This document shows, one piece after another, positions 46,114 through 56,045 of a DNA stretch of 64,000 nt (its first letter is position 1; each line of letters starts with the position of its first letter). A program made the position numbers and the translations under genes. The DNA comes from Anaerovibrio sp. JC8. GTDB lineage: Bacteria > Bacillota > Negativicutes > Selenomonadales > Selenomonadaceae. The stretch spans positions 124,001-188,000 of the forward strand of contig NZ_ANBM01000005.1 of NCBI RefSeq assembly GCF_002100115.1, given 5' to 3'. The notes below the pieces were generated by a model. The model had not been told where the DNA came from and did not search any database. It was given only the letters and a program-made list of their open reading frames with translations.

Positions 46114-46572
46114 TTACTTTCCTGTGGAACCAAAGCCACCTACTCTGTCAGCACCAACGCCGGCCTCGTCACCGTCCACGGTGAGATACTTGTAGAATAT
46201 CCCCTGCGCCACCCGGGTTCCCTTGCCGATAAAAAAGTCCTTATCCCCGTGATTTATAAGAGGCACCATAATATGCCCCTCATTGTCCGGATTATTGTAA
46301 TAATCCGCATCAATAATGCCCTGGCTGTTGATGCAGGAAATGGAATTTTTAATGGATATGCCGGAACGGACATGGATGCCCAAATACTCGTCGGGCTGCA
46401 TATATGCCTTCAGCCCGGTAGGAACCAGCACCACCTTATGAGGTACCAGAGTCACATCCTCCGCCGCCTCAATGTCATACCCGGCACTGCGGCCTGTCTT
46501 GCGCTTTGGCAGATTTATGTTTTTGCCTTTATAGGTGCTTACCACCTGAAAGCCTCTGTTTTTCTCTGTCAT
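46114..46572 (-). CDS. dut: dUTP diphosphatase
   Basis: 152 residues, normal for trimeric dUTPase, which keeps uracil out of DNA. Conserved motifs: SAGYDIEA, RSGISIK, GIIDADYYNN, GKGTRVAQGIF and the C-terminal GVGADRVGGFGSTGK. A longer in-frame start at 46701 would overlap hfq by over 100 bases and is rejected; this ATG is 7 bases after the hfq stop. Confidence 0.94.
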   Translation of the reverse strand: MTEKNRGFQVVSTYKGKNINLPKRKTGRSAGYDIEAAEDVTLVPHKVVLVPTGLKAYMQPDEYLGIHVRSGISIKNSISCINSQGIIDADYYNNPDNEGHIMVPLINHGDKDFFIGKGTRVAQGIFYKYLTVDGDEAGVGADRVGGFGSTGK

Positions 46573-46579
46573 ACACTGA

Positions 46580-46819
46580 TCAGTCTTTCTTTTCCCCGGT
46601 AATATTTTCGACAGGGCGTCCCATGGTAATGGTAGAAATGGCATGCTTGTACACCATCTGCTGCTTGCCCATGGAATCAATGATAACTGTAAAGTTATCA
46701 AACCCCTTTACAAAGCCCTTTATCTGAAAGCCATTAACCAGATGAATAGCCACCTGAATATTCTCCTTGCGCACCTGATTTAAGATACTGTCCTGCAAAT
46801 TAATTACCTTTGATGTCAT
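46580..46819 (-). CDS. hfq: RNA chaperone Hfq
   Basis: 79 residues, Sm-like hexamer that pairs small RNAs with mRNAs. Sm1 motif [19 protein letters not shown] and the Sm2 YKHAISTI are clear. GGGGG is 8 bases before the ATG at 46817-46819; ATGs nearer or within that site are rejected. The gene follows miaA directly, the usual miaA-hfq order, and its presence implies Hfq-dependent regulation in this organism. Confidence 0.96.
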   Translation of the reverse strand: MTSKVINLQDSILNQVRKENIQVAIHLVNGFQIKGFVKGFDNFTVIIDSMGKQQMVYKHAISTITMGRPVENITGEKKD

Positions 46820-46833
46820 AACCATAACCCCCA

Positions 46834-47772
46834 TTATCTCTTAAAAAATCTAGCTATGTTCCAGGAAACATTATCAATAAGTCCCCGTTCTCTATATAGC
46901 ATAGGATGATACCAATGCACATAAGGCATTTTTCTATACCAGGTCAGCTGCCGCTTGGCAAAATGTCTGGTCCCCTTTTTTATCTCATCCACTGCCTTCT
47001 CCAGGGTATCAGTTCCCTGAATATATTTAACCATTTCCTTGTAGCCAATACCCTGCATGGCCTGGCTGTCCGGGGAGATACCGCTGTCCAGCAGCTGGCG
47101 AACCTCCTCCACCAGCCCCTTGGCCACCATTATGTCTACCCGCCTGTTTATTCTATCATAAAGGTCGGAGCGCCGCCAAATAAGACCTGCCACATAGGCA
47201 TCATAAACCAGCTCACTTTCCTTTTCAGTGGAAATCTGCTCTCCCCCTAAATGATACACTTCCAAAGCCCGGATAACCCGCCTAAAATTATTGGCATGTA
47301 TCCGTTCTGCTGCCTCGGGATTTACTTCCCGCAGCATGTCATGAATATACTGATTGCCCTTCTCCTCCGCCAGCTTCTCCAGCTTCATCCGATAAGCCTC
47401 ATCCCCGGCGGTTTCATTAAACTGATACCCCTCCAGCAATGACTTGATATATAAGCCTGTACCCCCGGCGAGGATAGGCACCTTGCCCCTGCTGTTGATT
47501 TCAGTAATCAGCGGCTTTACCCGTTCAATGAAATCAGCAACATTAAAGGACGCATCCGATGGCAAAATGTCAATCATGTGATGGGCTATTCCGTCCCGTT
47601 CCCGCATGTCTGGCTTGGCAGAACCAATATCAAAGCCCTTGTAGACCAGTTGGGAATCCCCGGAGATAATTTCAGTTTTAAACTGCTTGGCCAGCTCAAC
47701 AGCAAAGCCTGTCTTGCCGGAAGCAGTCGGTCCCAGCACCACTATCAGCTTTTCTCTCTGTTCCTTCGCCAC
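46834..47772 (-). CDS. miaA: tRNA dimethylallyltransferase
   Basis: About 312 residues. Adds the isopentenyl group to A37 of tRNAs that read UNN codons. P-loop [31 protein letters not shown] with catalytic Asp, and [13 protein letters not shown] are present. GGAGG lies 7 bases before GTG (47770-47772), preferred over the ATG at 47790 inside the leader. First gene of miaA-hfq-dut. Confidence 0.95.
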   Translation of the reverse strand: MAKEQREKLIVVLGPTASGKTGFAVELAKQFKTEIISGDSQLVYKGFDIGSAKPDMRERDGIAHHMIDILPSDASFNVADFIERVKPLITEINSRGKVPILAGGTGLYIKSLLEGYQFNETAGDEAYRMKLEKLAEEKGNQYIHDMLREVNPEAAERIHANNFRRVIRALEVYHLGGEQISTEKESELVYDAYVAGLIWRRSDLYDRINRRVDIMVAKGLVEEVRQLLDSGISPDSQAMQGIGYKEMVKYIQGTDTLEKAVDEIKKGTRHFAKRQLTWYRKMPYVHWYHPMLYRERGLIDNVSWNIARFFKR

Positions 47773-47808
47773 GATGCATCCTCCATACAAAAATCATTAA
47801 TAATAAAA

Positions 47809-47844
47809 GGACTACTGCTATAAATATACCACAAGCAGTAGTCC
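47809..47844 (-). terminator. Terminator of dapB-asd
   Basis: GGACTACTGC and GCAGTAGTCC form a perfect 10-bp stem followed on the minus strand by TTTTATTATT. Confidence 0.88.
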
Positions 47845-47878
47845 GTGAAAACAATTTAAAGTTAATTCCTAATGGATA

Positions 47879-48916
47879 TTAAGCCTTAATCATATCATGC
47901 TCAATCATGTATTCTGCAATCTGGAGGGCATTGAGAGCTGCACCCTTGCGGATCTGGTCACCGCATACCCAGAAGTTCAGACCATGGTCAATGGAATAAT
48001 CCTTGCGGATACGGCCTACCTCTACATCATCCTTGCCGGAGGTCTCCAATGGCATTGGATATTCCTGCTCGTCAGGATTATCTCTGAGGGTAACACCAGG
48101 GAACTTGGCCAGAACCTCCCGGGCCTTCTCCACAGAAACCTCGTCCTCAAACTCCACGTTTACGGACTCGGCATGGCTGCGGTATACAGGCACGCGGATA
48201 GTAGTAGCAGTAATACGCATATCCTGGTCATTCATGATTTTCTTGGTCTCGTCGATCATCTTCATCTCTTCCTTGGTGTAGAGATTTTCCTTGAAGACAT
48301 CGATCTGAGGAATCAGGTTGAAGGCAATCTGATAGTGCTTCTTCAGTGCAGCACCTGGCAGAATGTTGGCCACAACCTCCTTGCCCTCGTTGATATCCTT
48401 AACCTGCTGCTCCAGCTCAGCCATAGCTTCCTTGCCACCGCCGGATACAGCCTGATAGGTGGATACAACCACACGCTTAATCTTGGCTACATCATAAAGA
48501 GGCTTCAGAGCCATAACCATAATAATAGTAGAGCAGTTTGGATTGGCAATAATGCCCTTGTGCCAGGAAATATCCTCAGGATTTACCTCCGGCACAATCA
48601 ATGGAACCTCAGGGTCCATGCGGAAGGTACTGGAATTATCAATAACGATGGCACCAGCCTTGGCAGCAGCAGGACCAAGGGTCTTGCTGATGGAACCACC
48701 GGCAAACAGTGCAATATCTACATCATTGAAGGAGTTCTCTGTAGCTTCCTCAACGGTATATTCCTTGCCCATAAACTGGATTTTCTTGCCGGCAGAACGC
48801 TTGGATGCAAGCAATTTTAGATTGGCAAACGGGAACTTGCGCTCCTCGATAAGATTCAAAAACTCCTGTCCAACGGCACCAGTAGCACCCAGAATGGCAA
48901 CATTGTAATTCTTCAT
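47879..48916 (-). CDS. asd: Aspartate-semialdehyde dehydrogenase
   Basis: 345 residues. Reduces aspartyl phosphate to the semialdehyde for lysine/diaminopimelate, threonine and methionine. N-terminal NADP motif GATGAVGQEF, catalytic Cys in NPNCSTI, and the substrate region RVPVYRSHAESVNVEF. It follows dapB by 27 bases. The pair feeds cell-wall diaminopimelate synthesis. Confidence 0.96.
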   Translation of the reverse strand: MKNYNVAILGATGAVGQEFLNLIEERKFPFANLKLLASKRSAGKKIQFMGKEYTVEEATENSFNDVDIALFAGGSISKTLGPAAAKAGAIVIDNSSTFRMDPEVPLIVPEVNPEDISWHKGIIANPNCSTIIMVMALKPLYDVAKIKRVVVSTYQAVSGGGKEAMAELEQQVKDINEGKEVVANILPGAALKKHYQIAFNLIPQIDVFKENLYTKEEMKMIDETKKIMNDQDMRITATTIRVPVYRSHAESVNVEFEDEVSVEKAREVLAKFPGVTLRDNPDEQEYPMPLETSGKDDVEVGRIRKDYSIDHGLNFWVCGDQIRKGAALNALQIAEYMIEHDMIKA

Positions 48917-48943
48917 ACTTATATTTCCCCCTTAAAATGGACC

Positions 48944-49735
48944 TTAATCCATAAACTTATCCAACCCAATAATGAGACCCTTGTGACCCAAAATACTCTT
49001 TGCTGCCAGACAAACTCCCGGCATAAAGGATTCACGGTTCAGAGAATCGTGGCGAATGGTAAGGGTCTGACCCAGACCACCGAAGATAACCTCCTGATGG
49101 GCCACATAGCCTGGCAAGCGGACACTGTGAATATGCATGCCATCCACATCAGCTCCCCGGGCCCCGGCAACCTTTTCCTTTTCCTCAGGATTACCCTGTA
49201 CATGGGCCTTGCGCACCTCGGAAATCAGGGCCGCAGTCTGCAGTGCAGTACCGGATGGAGCATCCAGCTTCTTGTCGTGGTGAAGCTCAATAATCTCCAC
49301 CTCCGGCATATATTTGGCTGCCTGCTTGGCCATCTGCATCATGAGAACAGCACCGATGGCAAAGTTTGGCGCAATGAATACCGGAGTATCGTTGGCCTCA
49401 GCCAGTTTGGCCAGCTCCTGCTTCTGTCCATCGGACAGGCCGGTAGTACCAATTACTGGTGCCACTTTATTATTAAGGGCCACCTGGGCACTGCCAAACA
49501 CCACATCAGGAATTGTAAAGTCCACCATTACCTGTGGCTTTACAGCATCAATAGTAGCCTGTAAGTCCTTGGTAAAGCTGACACCGCACTTGGCCAAGCC
49601 AACTGTTTCTCCCGCATCACCTTCACCTACTATATCAACGGCGCCCACCAGCTCCAGGTCCTTATCCTCAAGAACGGCCTTTACCACTGCCTGGCCCATG
49701 CGGCCGTAGGCACCATTTACCAATACTTTTATCAA
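48944..49735 (-). CDS. dapB: 4-hydroxy-tetrahydrodipicolinate reductase
   Basis: 263 residues. NADPH motif VNGAYGRMGQAV at the N terminus and catalytic ELHHDKKLDAPSGTA (HHxxKxDAPSGT) are present. A longer frame to 49825 exists, but GGAGGGG (49743-49749) is 7 bases before a TTG at 49733-49735 which starts exactly at the conserved region. First gene of dapB-asd, divergent from the TtcA-like gene. Confidence 0.93.
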   Translation of the reverse strand: MIKVLVNGAYGRMGQAVVKAVLEDKDLELVGAVDIVGEGDAGETVGLAKCGVSFTKDLQATIDAVKPQVMVDFTIPDVVFGSAQVALNNKVAPVIGTTGLSDGQKQELAKLAEANDTPVFIAPNFAIGAVLMMQMAKQAAKYMPEVEIIELHHDKKLDAPSGTALQTAALISEVRKAHVQGNPEEKEKVAGARGADVDGMHIHSVRLPGYVAHQEVIFGGLGQTLTIRHDSLNRESFMPGVCLAAKSILGHKGLIIGLDKFMD

Positions 49736-49890
49736 AGTACAACCCCTCCGTAAAATTATGATTGTCCACTGCTGACGCATATAGACATCACATAATATTT
49801 TATATACAATGGTACTGTTTGGCAAGAAAAATTTCGTATTTTTCCATTTGCAGAGTACAAGTGTCTACTTCAAGAAAGGTTGCGTTACAT

Positions 49891-50688
49891 TTGAGAATAA
49901 ATCTTCCCCAACTTTATTTCAGTAAGCTGATGCGGGCCATTACTGAATTTGAACTTATTGAAAACGGGGACAATATAATGATTGGCGTATCGGGGGGCAA
50001 GGACAGCATCTTTTTGGCCTACGCCATGGCCATGATGAAGCAGCGGCTGAAAAAGGATTTCAAGCTGAAGGCCGTTACCATTAATCCCATGTTTTCCGAT
50101 AACTTTGGCGACGGAGTGGAGCGTATCCGTGCCTTCATGCAGGAGCTGGATATTCCCTTTGATACCATTGATGTTGATATTGCAGGAACCATCGAGGCCC
50201 AGAACGGCAAGGACCCGTGTTATTCCTGTGCCTTCTTCCGTCGGGGCGCAGTAAACCGCTTTGCCAAGGAGCATGGCTGCAACAAGGTAGCCTACGCCCA
50301 TCACCATGATGATGCGGTGGAAACCTTCTTCATGAGCCTGCTGTATTCCGGCCAGATTCACACATTTACCCCAAAAACTTATCTGGATAAAATGGACGTT
50401 ACAGTTATCCGTCCCCTGGTGTACTTTAGGGAGCAGGAAATCATTGATGCCATTGAATATCACGGTTTTAAGCCTGTGGCATCCCCTTGTCCTTATGACG
50501 GACACACCATCCGCCAGACCGTCAAGGAGCTTATACAGACCATGAGCAAGGATAATCCTCAGCTATATCCCCATCTTGCCTCCGCCATGAGGGAAAATGC
50601 CGTGGGAGAGCTATGGCCGGCTCCAAAAAACCGCCAGGAAATGAAAAAAGCCTATTACAGTTATATGTATGGGAATAATAATGGCTGA
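49891..50688 (+). CDS. TtcA-like PP-loop ATPase (tRNA thiolation family)
   Basis: About 265 residues. The PP-loop GVSGGKDSIFLA near residue 30 binds ATP, and paired Cys in CYSCAFFRRG plus SPCPYDG resemble the TtcA/TtuA group, which uses an iron-sulfur cluster to make 2-thio bases in tRNA. The start is uncertain: TTG 49891 with AGAAAGG upstream is offered, GTG 49861 and a longer ATG at 49762 are alternatives. Exact target base is unknown. Confidence 0.8.
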   Translation: MRINLPQLYFSKLMRAITEFELIENGDNIMIGVSGGKDSIFLAYAMAMMKQRLKKDFKLKAVTINPMFSDNFGDGVERIRAFMQELDIPFDTIDVDIAGTIEAQNGKDPCYSCAFFRRGAVNRFAKEHGCNKVAYAHHHDDAVETFFMSLLYSGQIHTFTPKTYLDKMDVTVIRPLVYFREQEIIDAIEYHGFKPVASPCPYDGHTIRQTVKELIQTMSKDNPQLYPHLASAMRENAVGELWPAPKNRQEMKKAYYSYMYGNNNG

Positions 50689-50712
50689 ACATACTGCTTT
50701 TCAGCATACAAA

Positions 50713-50745
50713 AAGGACTGCGACATTTTTATGTCTGCAGTCCTT
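50713..50745. terminator. Bidirectional terminator
   Basis: AAGGACTGC and GCAGTCCTT stem between the convergent TtcA-like and EAL genes, with T-rich tails on both strands. Confidence 0.88.
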
Positions 50746-50757
50746 TCTTATATTGTC

Positions 50758-52386
50758 TTATTGTGCTGGATTCAGCATCTTCTCGTAGTCCTCTACGCAA
50801 AGCGGTCGGCTGAAATAATAGCCCTGTATCATATCGCAGCCCAGATCCTTTAAGATATCCACCTGGAATTTTTCTTCTATGCCCTCGGCCACAGTCTTGA
50901 TGCCCAAATCCTTGGCCATCATCATCATATAGCGGACAACGGCAAGATCCTGATTGGACATATTGAGGGTCATGGAATCAAAGAAGCTCTTGTCAAACTT
51001 CAGGATATCCAGCGGAATTCTGTTCAGAAGCCCCAAAGAGGAACAGCCTGTTCCAAAATCATCCATGGCAATCTTGAAGCCCAGCTTGTGAATCTCATTA
51101 ATAAAGTCTATTACCACATCTTCATCAGTACCAGTGGAGCTTTCCAGAATCTCAAACTCAATCAGATCCTGCGGTATATCGAAGAGAAACAGCTTTTCCT
51201 TTACAAACTGCAGATATCCTGCCCCGTTCTGCATGGTTGGTCGGGTCACATTTACGGAAATCGGATGGATTTCCAGTCCCTTGGAGCGCCACTCACAAAT
51301 GTTCTGGCACACCAAATCCATTACGTGCATATCCAGACGCACTGCATTGCCATCCCGTTCAAACAAAGGAATAAATTTCCCCGGCGGCATAAAGCCCATT
51401 TCGGCACTGTTCCAGCGGATAAGGGCCTCCGCACCACCATGGACGGCCTTGTCCCCTCCAATATAGAACTTTGGCTGATAATACATCATGAATTCGCCAC
51501 GTTCAATACCGATAAGGAAGGCATCCTCAATTTTCTTGTCCTCAAAAAGCTCCCGGCGCATGCTCTCGTCAAAAAGATGAACAGTGTTGATATTTTCGCT
51601 CTTGCCCCGTTTCCTGGCAATATTGGCATCATCCGCAAATCTGGCTGCCAGCTCCCGACATCTTTCCTGAAGCTCCTCTGGGGTACACCCCGCCAAATCA
51701 TTGCGCAGATCCTTGGCACAAATACGTATACCACCGGCGGAGAAGGAAATCATGTGGTTATATATGCCACCATTTAAATCTCCTTGAATATCCTCGTCAT
51801 TGGTGGAAAGCAAATCGATGGACACATTATCAAGTATGCTGCGAATACGTCTGTAATCGCTGTCCCTATCCTGACTCTTCAAAAGCAGATAGAAAACATC
51901 ATCATATATACGGTAGCACTGCTCCCCTTCCTTAAGGTTATTGGAAAGCATTTCACCCACCATGCGGATAATCTTTGTACCACCGGCAAATCCAAATACG
52001 TCATTTACAGTCTTGAACTTATCAATATCCAGGGTCACCATAATGTAATCCTGGTTATCGTCGCCTTGAGAAAGAAGATCCAAAAAATCCTCATTGTACC
52101 CCACTATGCTTGGCAGCTGGGTAACATGATCCTTTATATCACGCTCATGATACTCATGGAGTCTCTTCTTTTCCGCCAGTATGGAATAGCCGGCATTAAT
52201 GGCCACCAGCAAAAATACAACCACCAGGCCCTTGTTTAAATAGTTGGCCACGGCCAGGGATTCAGCCTTTGGCAAAACCGACATCAGCTGAAATTCCATG
52301 TAGTTGCTGAGAGCAAAAAGCACAACGCTGGTAAGAATAGCCAATATTATAATCATGTTGCTTCGCTGCTTTAAAATCTTTATCAT
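50758..52386 (-). CDS. Degenerate GGDEF plus EAL domain c-di-GMP phosphodiesterase
   Basis: 542 residues. Two membrane helices lie within the first 75 residues. The GGDEF domain (about 100-250) has YRIYDDVFYLL where GGDEF should be, so it is probably inactive as a cyclase. The EAL domain (about 285-540) keeps EALIRW, SVNVTRP, EILES, DDFGTG, LKFDKSF and AEGIEE, so hydrolysis of c-di-GMP is likely. The ATG overlaps the TGA of the MFS gene (ATGA); a frame to 52446 is rejected. Links an efflux pump to c-di-GMP signalling. Confidence 0.9.
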   Translation of the reverse strand: MIKILKQRSNMIIILAILTSVVLFALSNYMEFQLMSVLPKAESLAVANYLNKGLVVVFLLVAINAGYSILAEKKRLHEYHERDIKDHVTQLPSIVGYNEDFLDLLSQGDDNQDYIMVTLDIDKFKTVNDVFGFAGGTKIIRMVGEMLSNNLKEGEQCYRIYDDVFYLLLKSQDRDSDYRRIRSILDNVSIDLLSTNDEDIQGDLNGGIYNHMISFSAGGIRICAKDLRNDLAGCTPEELQERCRELAARFADDANIARKRGKSENINTVHLFDESMRRELFEDKKIEDAFLIGIERGEFMMYYQPKFYIGGDKAVHGGAEALIRWNSAEMGFMPPGKFIPLFERDGNAVRLDMHVMDLVCQNICEWRSKGLEIHPISVNVTRPTMQNGAGYLQFVKEKLFLFDIPQDLIEFEILESSTGTDEDVVIDFINEIHKLGFKIAMDDFGTGCSSLGLLNRIPLDILKFDKSFFDSMTLNMSNQDLAVVRYMMMMAKDLGIKTVAEGIEEKFQVDILKDLGCDMIQGYYFSRPLCVEDYEKMLNPAQ

Positions 52387-53747
52387 ATGGAAGTTTGCCC
52401 CTCCTTCTTTTTTCTGGCCAAGGAAGCCATTATGCCGAAAACACAAATAAATGAGAAAATCCTGAATATCATCTGAATGGCCTCCAACAAGGCCTCATTA
52501 TCTGCACCGGTCACTGACTGAACCGCATTTACATCCATGATAATGGTTACTATGGCCATCGAAAAGGCCTGGCCAATAAGCCTCATGGTAGCCAGCAGGG
52601 AAGATGCGGTACCATAATACTTAGGCTGGCAGGCTCCTAAAATTGCATTGTTGTTCGGTGAGGAAAATAATGCAAAGCCTATACCAATCACCATCAATAT
52701 CAGCCCCACAAGCACCAGGGAGCTGTCCCTGTGAAGCCACGACAGGGCAAACAGTCCCACGCTGTTAATAGCCATTCCCACGGAAGCAACTACCCCCGGA
52801 TCAATTCTGTCAGATAAGGCCCCGGCCTTTGGTGACAAGGTAGCCATCATAAAGAACTGCAGCAGGATGACACCACCGGCCACCGTGGCACTCAGACCAC
52901 AGATAACCTGCAAATACATGGATACCAAAAAGCTGATTGCAAAGGTTGCGGCATAATGGAGCATAGCCGCCAGATTGCTGCATGTAAACACCCGGTTTCC
53001 AATAAACAGATTTACATCCAAAATAGGGTGTTTGGTCTGACGCTCCACATATATAAATACTCCCAAAGCCACCAAACCGGCAATAAAGAGATAAATTCCC
53101 AGAGTATCCGTAATTTTCGAAAAACCATACAGAATCATGGGTATGGTTATCATATAGCAGAAGCTGCCCTTATAGTCAAAGGGTGCCCCCCTGTCTCCAT
53201 ACCATTCTTCCTTTACACGGAGCATGAAAATCAGCCCCGAAGCTGCCACAGCTCCCGTAATCAGAAAAAACCAGCGCCAGCCCAAATACTCACATATCAG
53301 ACCGCCAAGGGCCGGTCCACAGGTCAGCCCCACGTAAACCGAGGCTGTCTGATACCCCAAAATGCGTCCCCGCTCCTTTTTGTCAAACACCGAAGCCAGT
53401 ACTGCCATTCCGGGGCCAAAAACCATGGCCATGAGCCCCCCCTGTATAAATCGTATATCCATGAGAAAATCTATAGAGGGGGCAAAGCCTGCAATAAGCA
53501 ATGTAATGGAGAACATGACTATGCCGATTTTATAAAGCCGCTTTCTTCCTAAAATATCGGCCGCCTTGCCCAGGGGCAGATTAAATATGGCTGAACCAAA
53601 CAAATAGGCCGCTGCTACCCAGCTAAGGTCCCCTGTCATAGCATCAAAATCCCGACCTATGGAAGGAAGGGCCACGTTAATGCCACTGCCCACCATGGAG
53701 CCAATGAAAGATGTTATCATAACTGCATATAAAACGTACTTCTGCAA
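52383..53747 (-). CDS. MFS efflux transporter, DHA2 (EmrB/QacA) type
   Basis: 454 residues with 14 predicted membrane segments. Motif A-like LGKAADILGRKRLYKIG and motif C-like GYQTASVYVGLTCGPALGGL are typical of drug:proton antiporters. The start is TTG with GGGGG 8 bases upstream. It is cotranscribed and translationally coupled with the EAL protein. Substrate unknown. Confidence 0.87.
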   Translation of the reverse strand: MQKYVLYAVMITSFIGSMVGSGINVALPSIGRDFDAMTGDLSWVAAAYLFGSAIFNLPLGKAADILGRKRLYKIGIVMFSITLLIAGFAPSIDFLMDIRFIQGGLMAMVFGPGMAVLASVFDKKERGRILGYQTASVYVGLTCGPALGGLICEYLGWRWFFLITGAVAASGLIFMLRVKEEWYGDRGAPFDYKGSFCYMITIPMILYGFSKITDTLGIYLFIAGLVALGVFIYVERQTKHPILDVNLFIGNRVFTCSNLAAMLHYAATFAISFLVSMYLQVICGLSATVAGGVILLQFFMMATLSPKAGALSDRIDPGVVASVGMAINSVGLFALSWLHRDSSLVLVGLILMVIGIGFALFSSPNNNAILGACQPKYYGTASSLLATMRLIGQAFSMAIVTIIMDVNAVQSVTGADNEALLEAIQMIFRIFSFICVFGIMASLARKKKEGQTSI

Positions 53748-53844
53748 GTCATCATCCCCCGTACTTCTCTTAAGTATAATTTTACAATAAATTAAACTAA
53801 TATTCTACGATATTAAGGAAATAGATTTGTTTACTTGCAAAAAA

Positions 53845-53872
53845 ATACCAGGCTACTGGCATAGCCTGGTAT
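53845..53872 (-). terminator. Terminator after the chemoreceptor gene
   Basis: ATACCAGGCTA and TAGCCTGGTAT form an 11-bp stem followed on the minus strand by seven T. Confidence 0.9.
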
Positions 53873-53890
53873 AAAAATAATTATACGGAA

Positions 53891-55846
53891 TTAATATTTA
53901 AACTTGCGGGCCTCCACATTAAGCTCCTCTGCCAGCTCAGCCAGTGAATGGGCTGCTGCAGCAATTTCTTCGTTGGAAGCGGACTGTTCTTCTGTAGCTG
54001 CCGAAATTGTCTGGATTTGACGTGAAGTATCACGGCTAACCTTATCAATGGATTCAACGGCATCTACTATGCTATTTGCACCATCGGATACAGTGCTAAC
54101 AGAAGAATCAATTTCCGTCATCTGATCGCTGATATTGCCAACCTTATTCATGATAGCCCGGAACTGCTCACCTACGTTGCGGATGGCTTCAATACCTTCC
54201 TTAACATCATTGGTACCAGTTTCCATGGTCTTAACAGCCTTTTCGGTCTCGCCCTGAATACCGCCAATGCGGGTTCTGATTTCTTCCGCAGACTCCTGGG
54301 ACTGCTCAGCCAGCTTGCGAACCTCCTCTGCTACTACAGCAAAGCCACGTCCTGCCTCGCCAGCACGGGCTGCCTCAATAGCTGCATTCAATGCCAGGAG
54401 GTTTGTCTGTTCAGAAATAGCGGTAATGGCATCTACAATCTCACCAATCTGCTGTGATTTCTCACCCAACTGAGCAACAACAGCAGCAGACTGAGTAACG
54501 CTCTGCTCGATGTTGTTCATCTTGGATACAGCATCTTCCATCAGTCTTTCACCCTTTTCTGCAGCCTCTGCAGTGGAATTGGTGGCCTCTGTAACCTTCT
54601 TTGCCTTTTCAGCCATGCTGTTGATATCATTGTATACCATATCAACATTATGCTTGGCGGTATCAATGTCCATAAGCTGACTTTCAGTACCATTGGCTAC
54701 TTCGCCTACAGTCTCAGCCACATTTACGGAAGCATCTGCAGACTGGCTGGCATTGGCCGTAAGCTCCTCAGAAGCATTTGCCACCTTGCTGGCTGTCTCG
54801 GTAATTTTCTTAATAGTACCTCGCAAATGATCCTGCATCCTATTGAAGGAATTTGCCATATCTCCCAATTCATCACCAGAAGTTACATCTACATGGCGGG
54901 CATTGAGATTACCAGCTGCCATGCCTTCAATTGCAACCTTCAAGGAACCTGCCACAGACTGGAGCTGGTTACCAAACATCATGCAGGCGGCAAGAATAAG
55001 GAGAATACCAATTATGGAAACAACGATAAACTTGTTACGCAGGGAGGTAACAGGAGCAAAAACAACATCCTTGCTTACAACTACAGTTGCAATCCAACCG
55101 GTGGTGTCCAAGGTGGAATAGGCTATTACATCATCGCCATCTACAAAGAAGCCTTCACCATTCTTTGTCATCTCAGCAAAATGACTACCCCAATGCTTTT
55201 TATCTACTTTTTCCAATGGAGCTGTATCATCATTGGCACCAATAATAACACCAGACTGTTCAATAATATAGCCTACGCCTTCACCACGATACTTAAAATC
55301 CTCAACCATTTCTTTTACGCGGGCAATCTGCACATCTTCACAGATAGCACCGGTAAAGCCACCCTCACCAAAAAAAGGTGTAATACAAGAAATAACCAAG
55401 GTATGGGTAATGGCATCCTCGTATGCCTCGGTTACAAAGGTTTTCTTTTCGCCCATGGCCTTTTTGTACCAAGGTCTGGTGGTAGCATCAATTACACCGG
55501 TGATATCGCCGTCCTTGAAGCTCATCAAGGCACCATCCTTATGGGCTGCAATCATACCCAAAATAGTAGGATCATCGCCACCCATGGCCAGATTACTCTT
55601 GGTCATAACAGCCTCATGGGAACCGCCGGCACTGGTTATAACCTGGCCAGCAGCCGTGGACATGGATTTACGTCCTTCTACCCACTCACCGATTTCACCC
55701 TTTTCAGCCTGAACCACGGCCACCAGCTCTGCCTCAACGCTTTCTTCCACTGTATTATTGGAGGAAACTAAGCCCACAATGGAGATAATTGCCATCAGCA
55801 GGCCACAGCCCACAGCAAGCAGAGCAAATTTTTGTTTTAATCGCAT
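53891..55846 (-). CDS. Methyl-accepting chemotaxis protein with a dCache-type sensor
   Basis: About 651 residues. An N-terminal membrane helix, a periplasmic dCache-like sensor (about 40-280, with [21 protein letters not shown]), a second helix, a HAMP domain ([19 protein letters not shown]) and a long coiled coil follow. The conserved signalling tip is [32 protein letters not shown] (in two blocks here). AAGGTG is 7 bases before this ATG, preferred over the ATG two codons upstream. Single-gene unit; implies motility. Confidence 0.93.
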   Translation of the reverse strand: MRLKQKFALLAVGCGLLMAIISIVGLVSSNNTVEESVEAELVAVVQAEKGEIGEWVEGRKSMSTAAGQVITSAGGSHEAVMTKSNLAMGGDDPTILGMIAAHKDGALMSFKDGDITGVIDATTRPWYKKAMGEKKTFVTEAYEDAITHTLVISCITPFFGEGGFTGAICEDVQIARVKEMVEDFKYRGEGVGYIIEQSGVIIGANDDTAPLEKVDKKHWGSHFAEMTKNGEGFFVDGDDVIAYSTLDTTGWIATVVVSKDVVFAPVTSLRNKFIVVSIIGILLILAACMMFGNQLQSVAGSLKVAIEGMAAGNLNARHVDVTSGDELGDMANSFNRMQDHLRGTIKKITETASKVANASEELTANASQSADASVNVAETVGEVANGTESQLMDIDTAKHNVDMVYNDINSMAEKAKKVTEATNSTAEAAEKGERLMEDAVSKMNNIEQSVTQSAAVVAQLGEKSQQIGEIVDAITAISEQTNLLALNAAIEAARAGEAGRGFAVVAEEVRKLAEQSQESAEEIRTRIGGIQGETEKAVKTMETGTNDVKEGIEAIRNVGEQFRAIMNKVGNISDQMTEIDSSVSTVSDGANSIVDAVESIDKVSRDTSRQIQTISAATEEQSASNEEIAAAAHSLAELAEELNVEARKFKY

Positions 55847-55989
55847 ACTCATTCACCTTCCTAGATAAAATGATTAACCAAGATAGTTGCATTAACAAAC
55901 TTTTTCCTTACATCTTCTATAATTCGACACATTAGTTATAATTCCTTTAAATGAGTCCAATCAATTTTAACTTTTAAAAAGTACACAAA

Positions 55990-56030
55990 AAAAGCTGGAA
56001 AGCATTGAATTATCAAAGCTTCCAGCTTTT
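55990..56030 (-). terminator. Terminator of alaS
   Basis: AAAAGCTGGAA and TTCCAGCTTTT form an 11-bp stem with T-runs, just after the alaS stop. Confidence 0.88.
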
Positions 56031-56045
56031 TAAAATCATTATATC

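Noticed and set aside
46573-46701. Longer N terminus for the dUTPase
   Set aside because: It would overlap hfq by more than 100 bases and lacks similarity to dUTPases; the start after the hfq stop fits the family length.
55850-55960. Flagellar sigma-28-type promoter for the chemoreceptor
   Set aside because: A TAAA and a GTCGAATT-like element occur but at the wrong spacing, so it is not supported.
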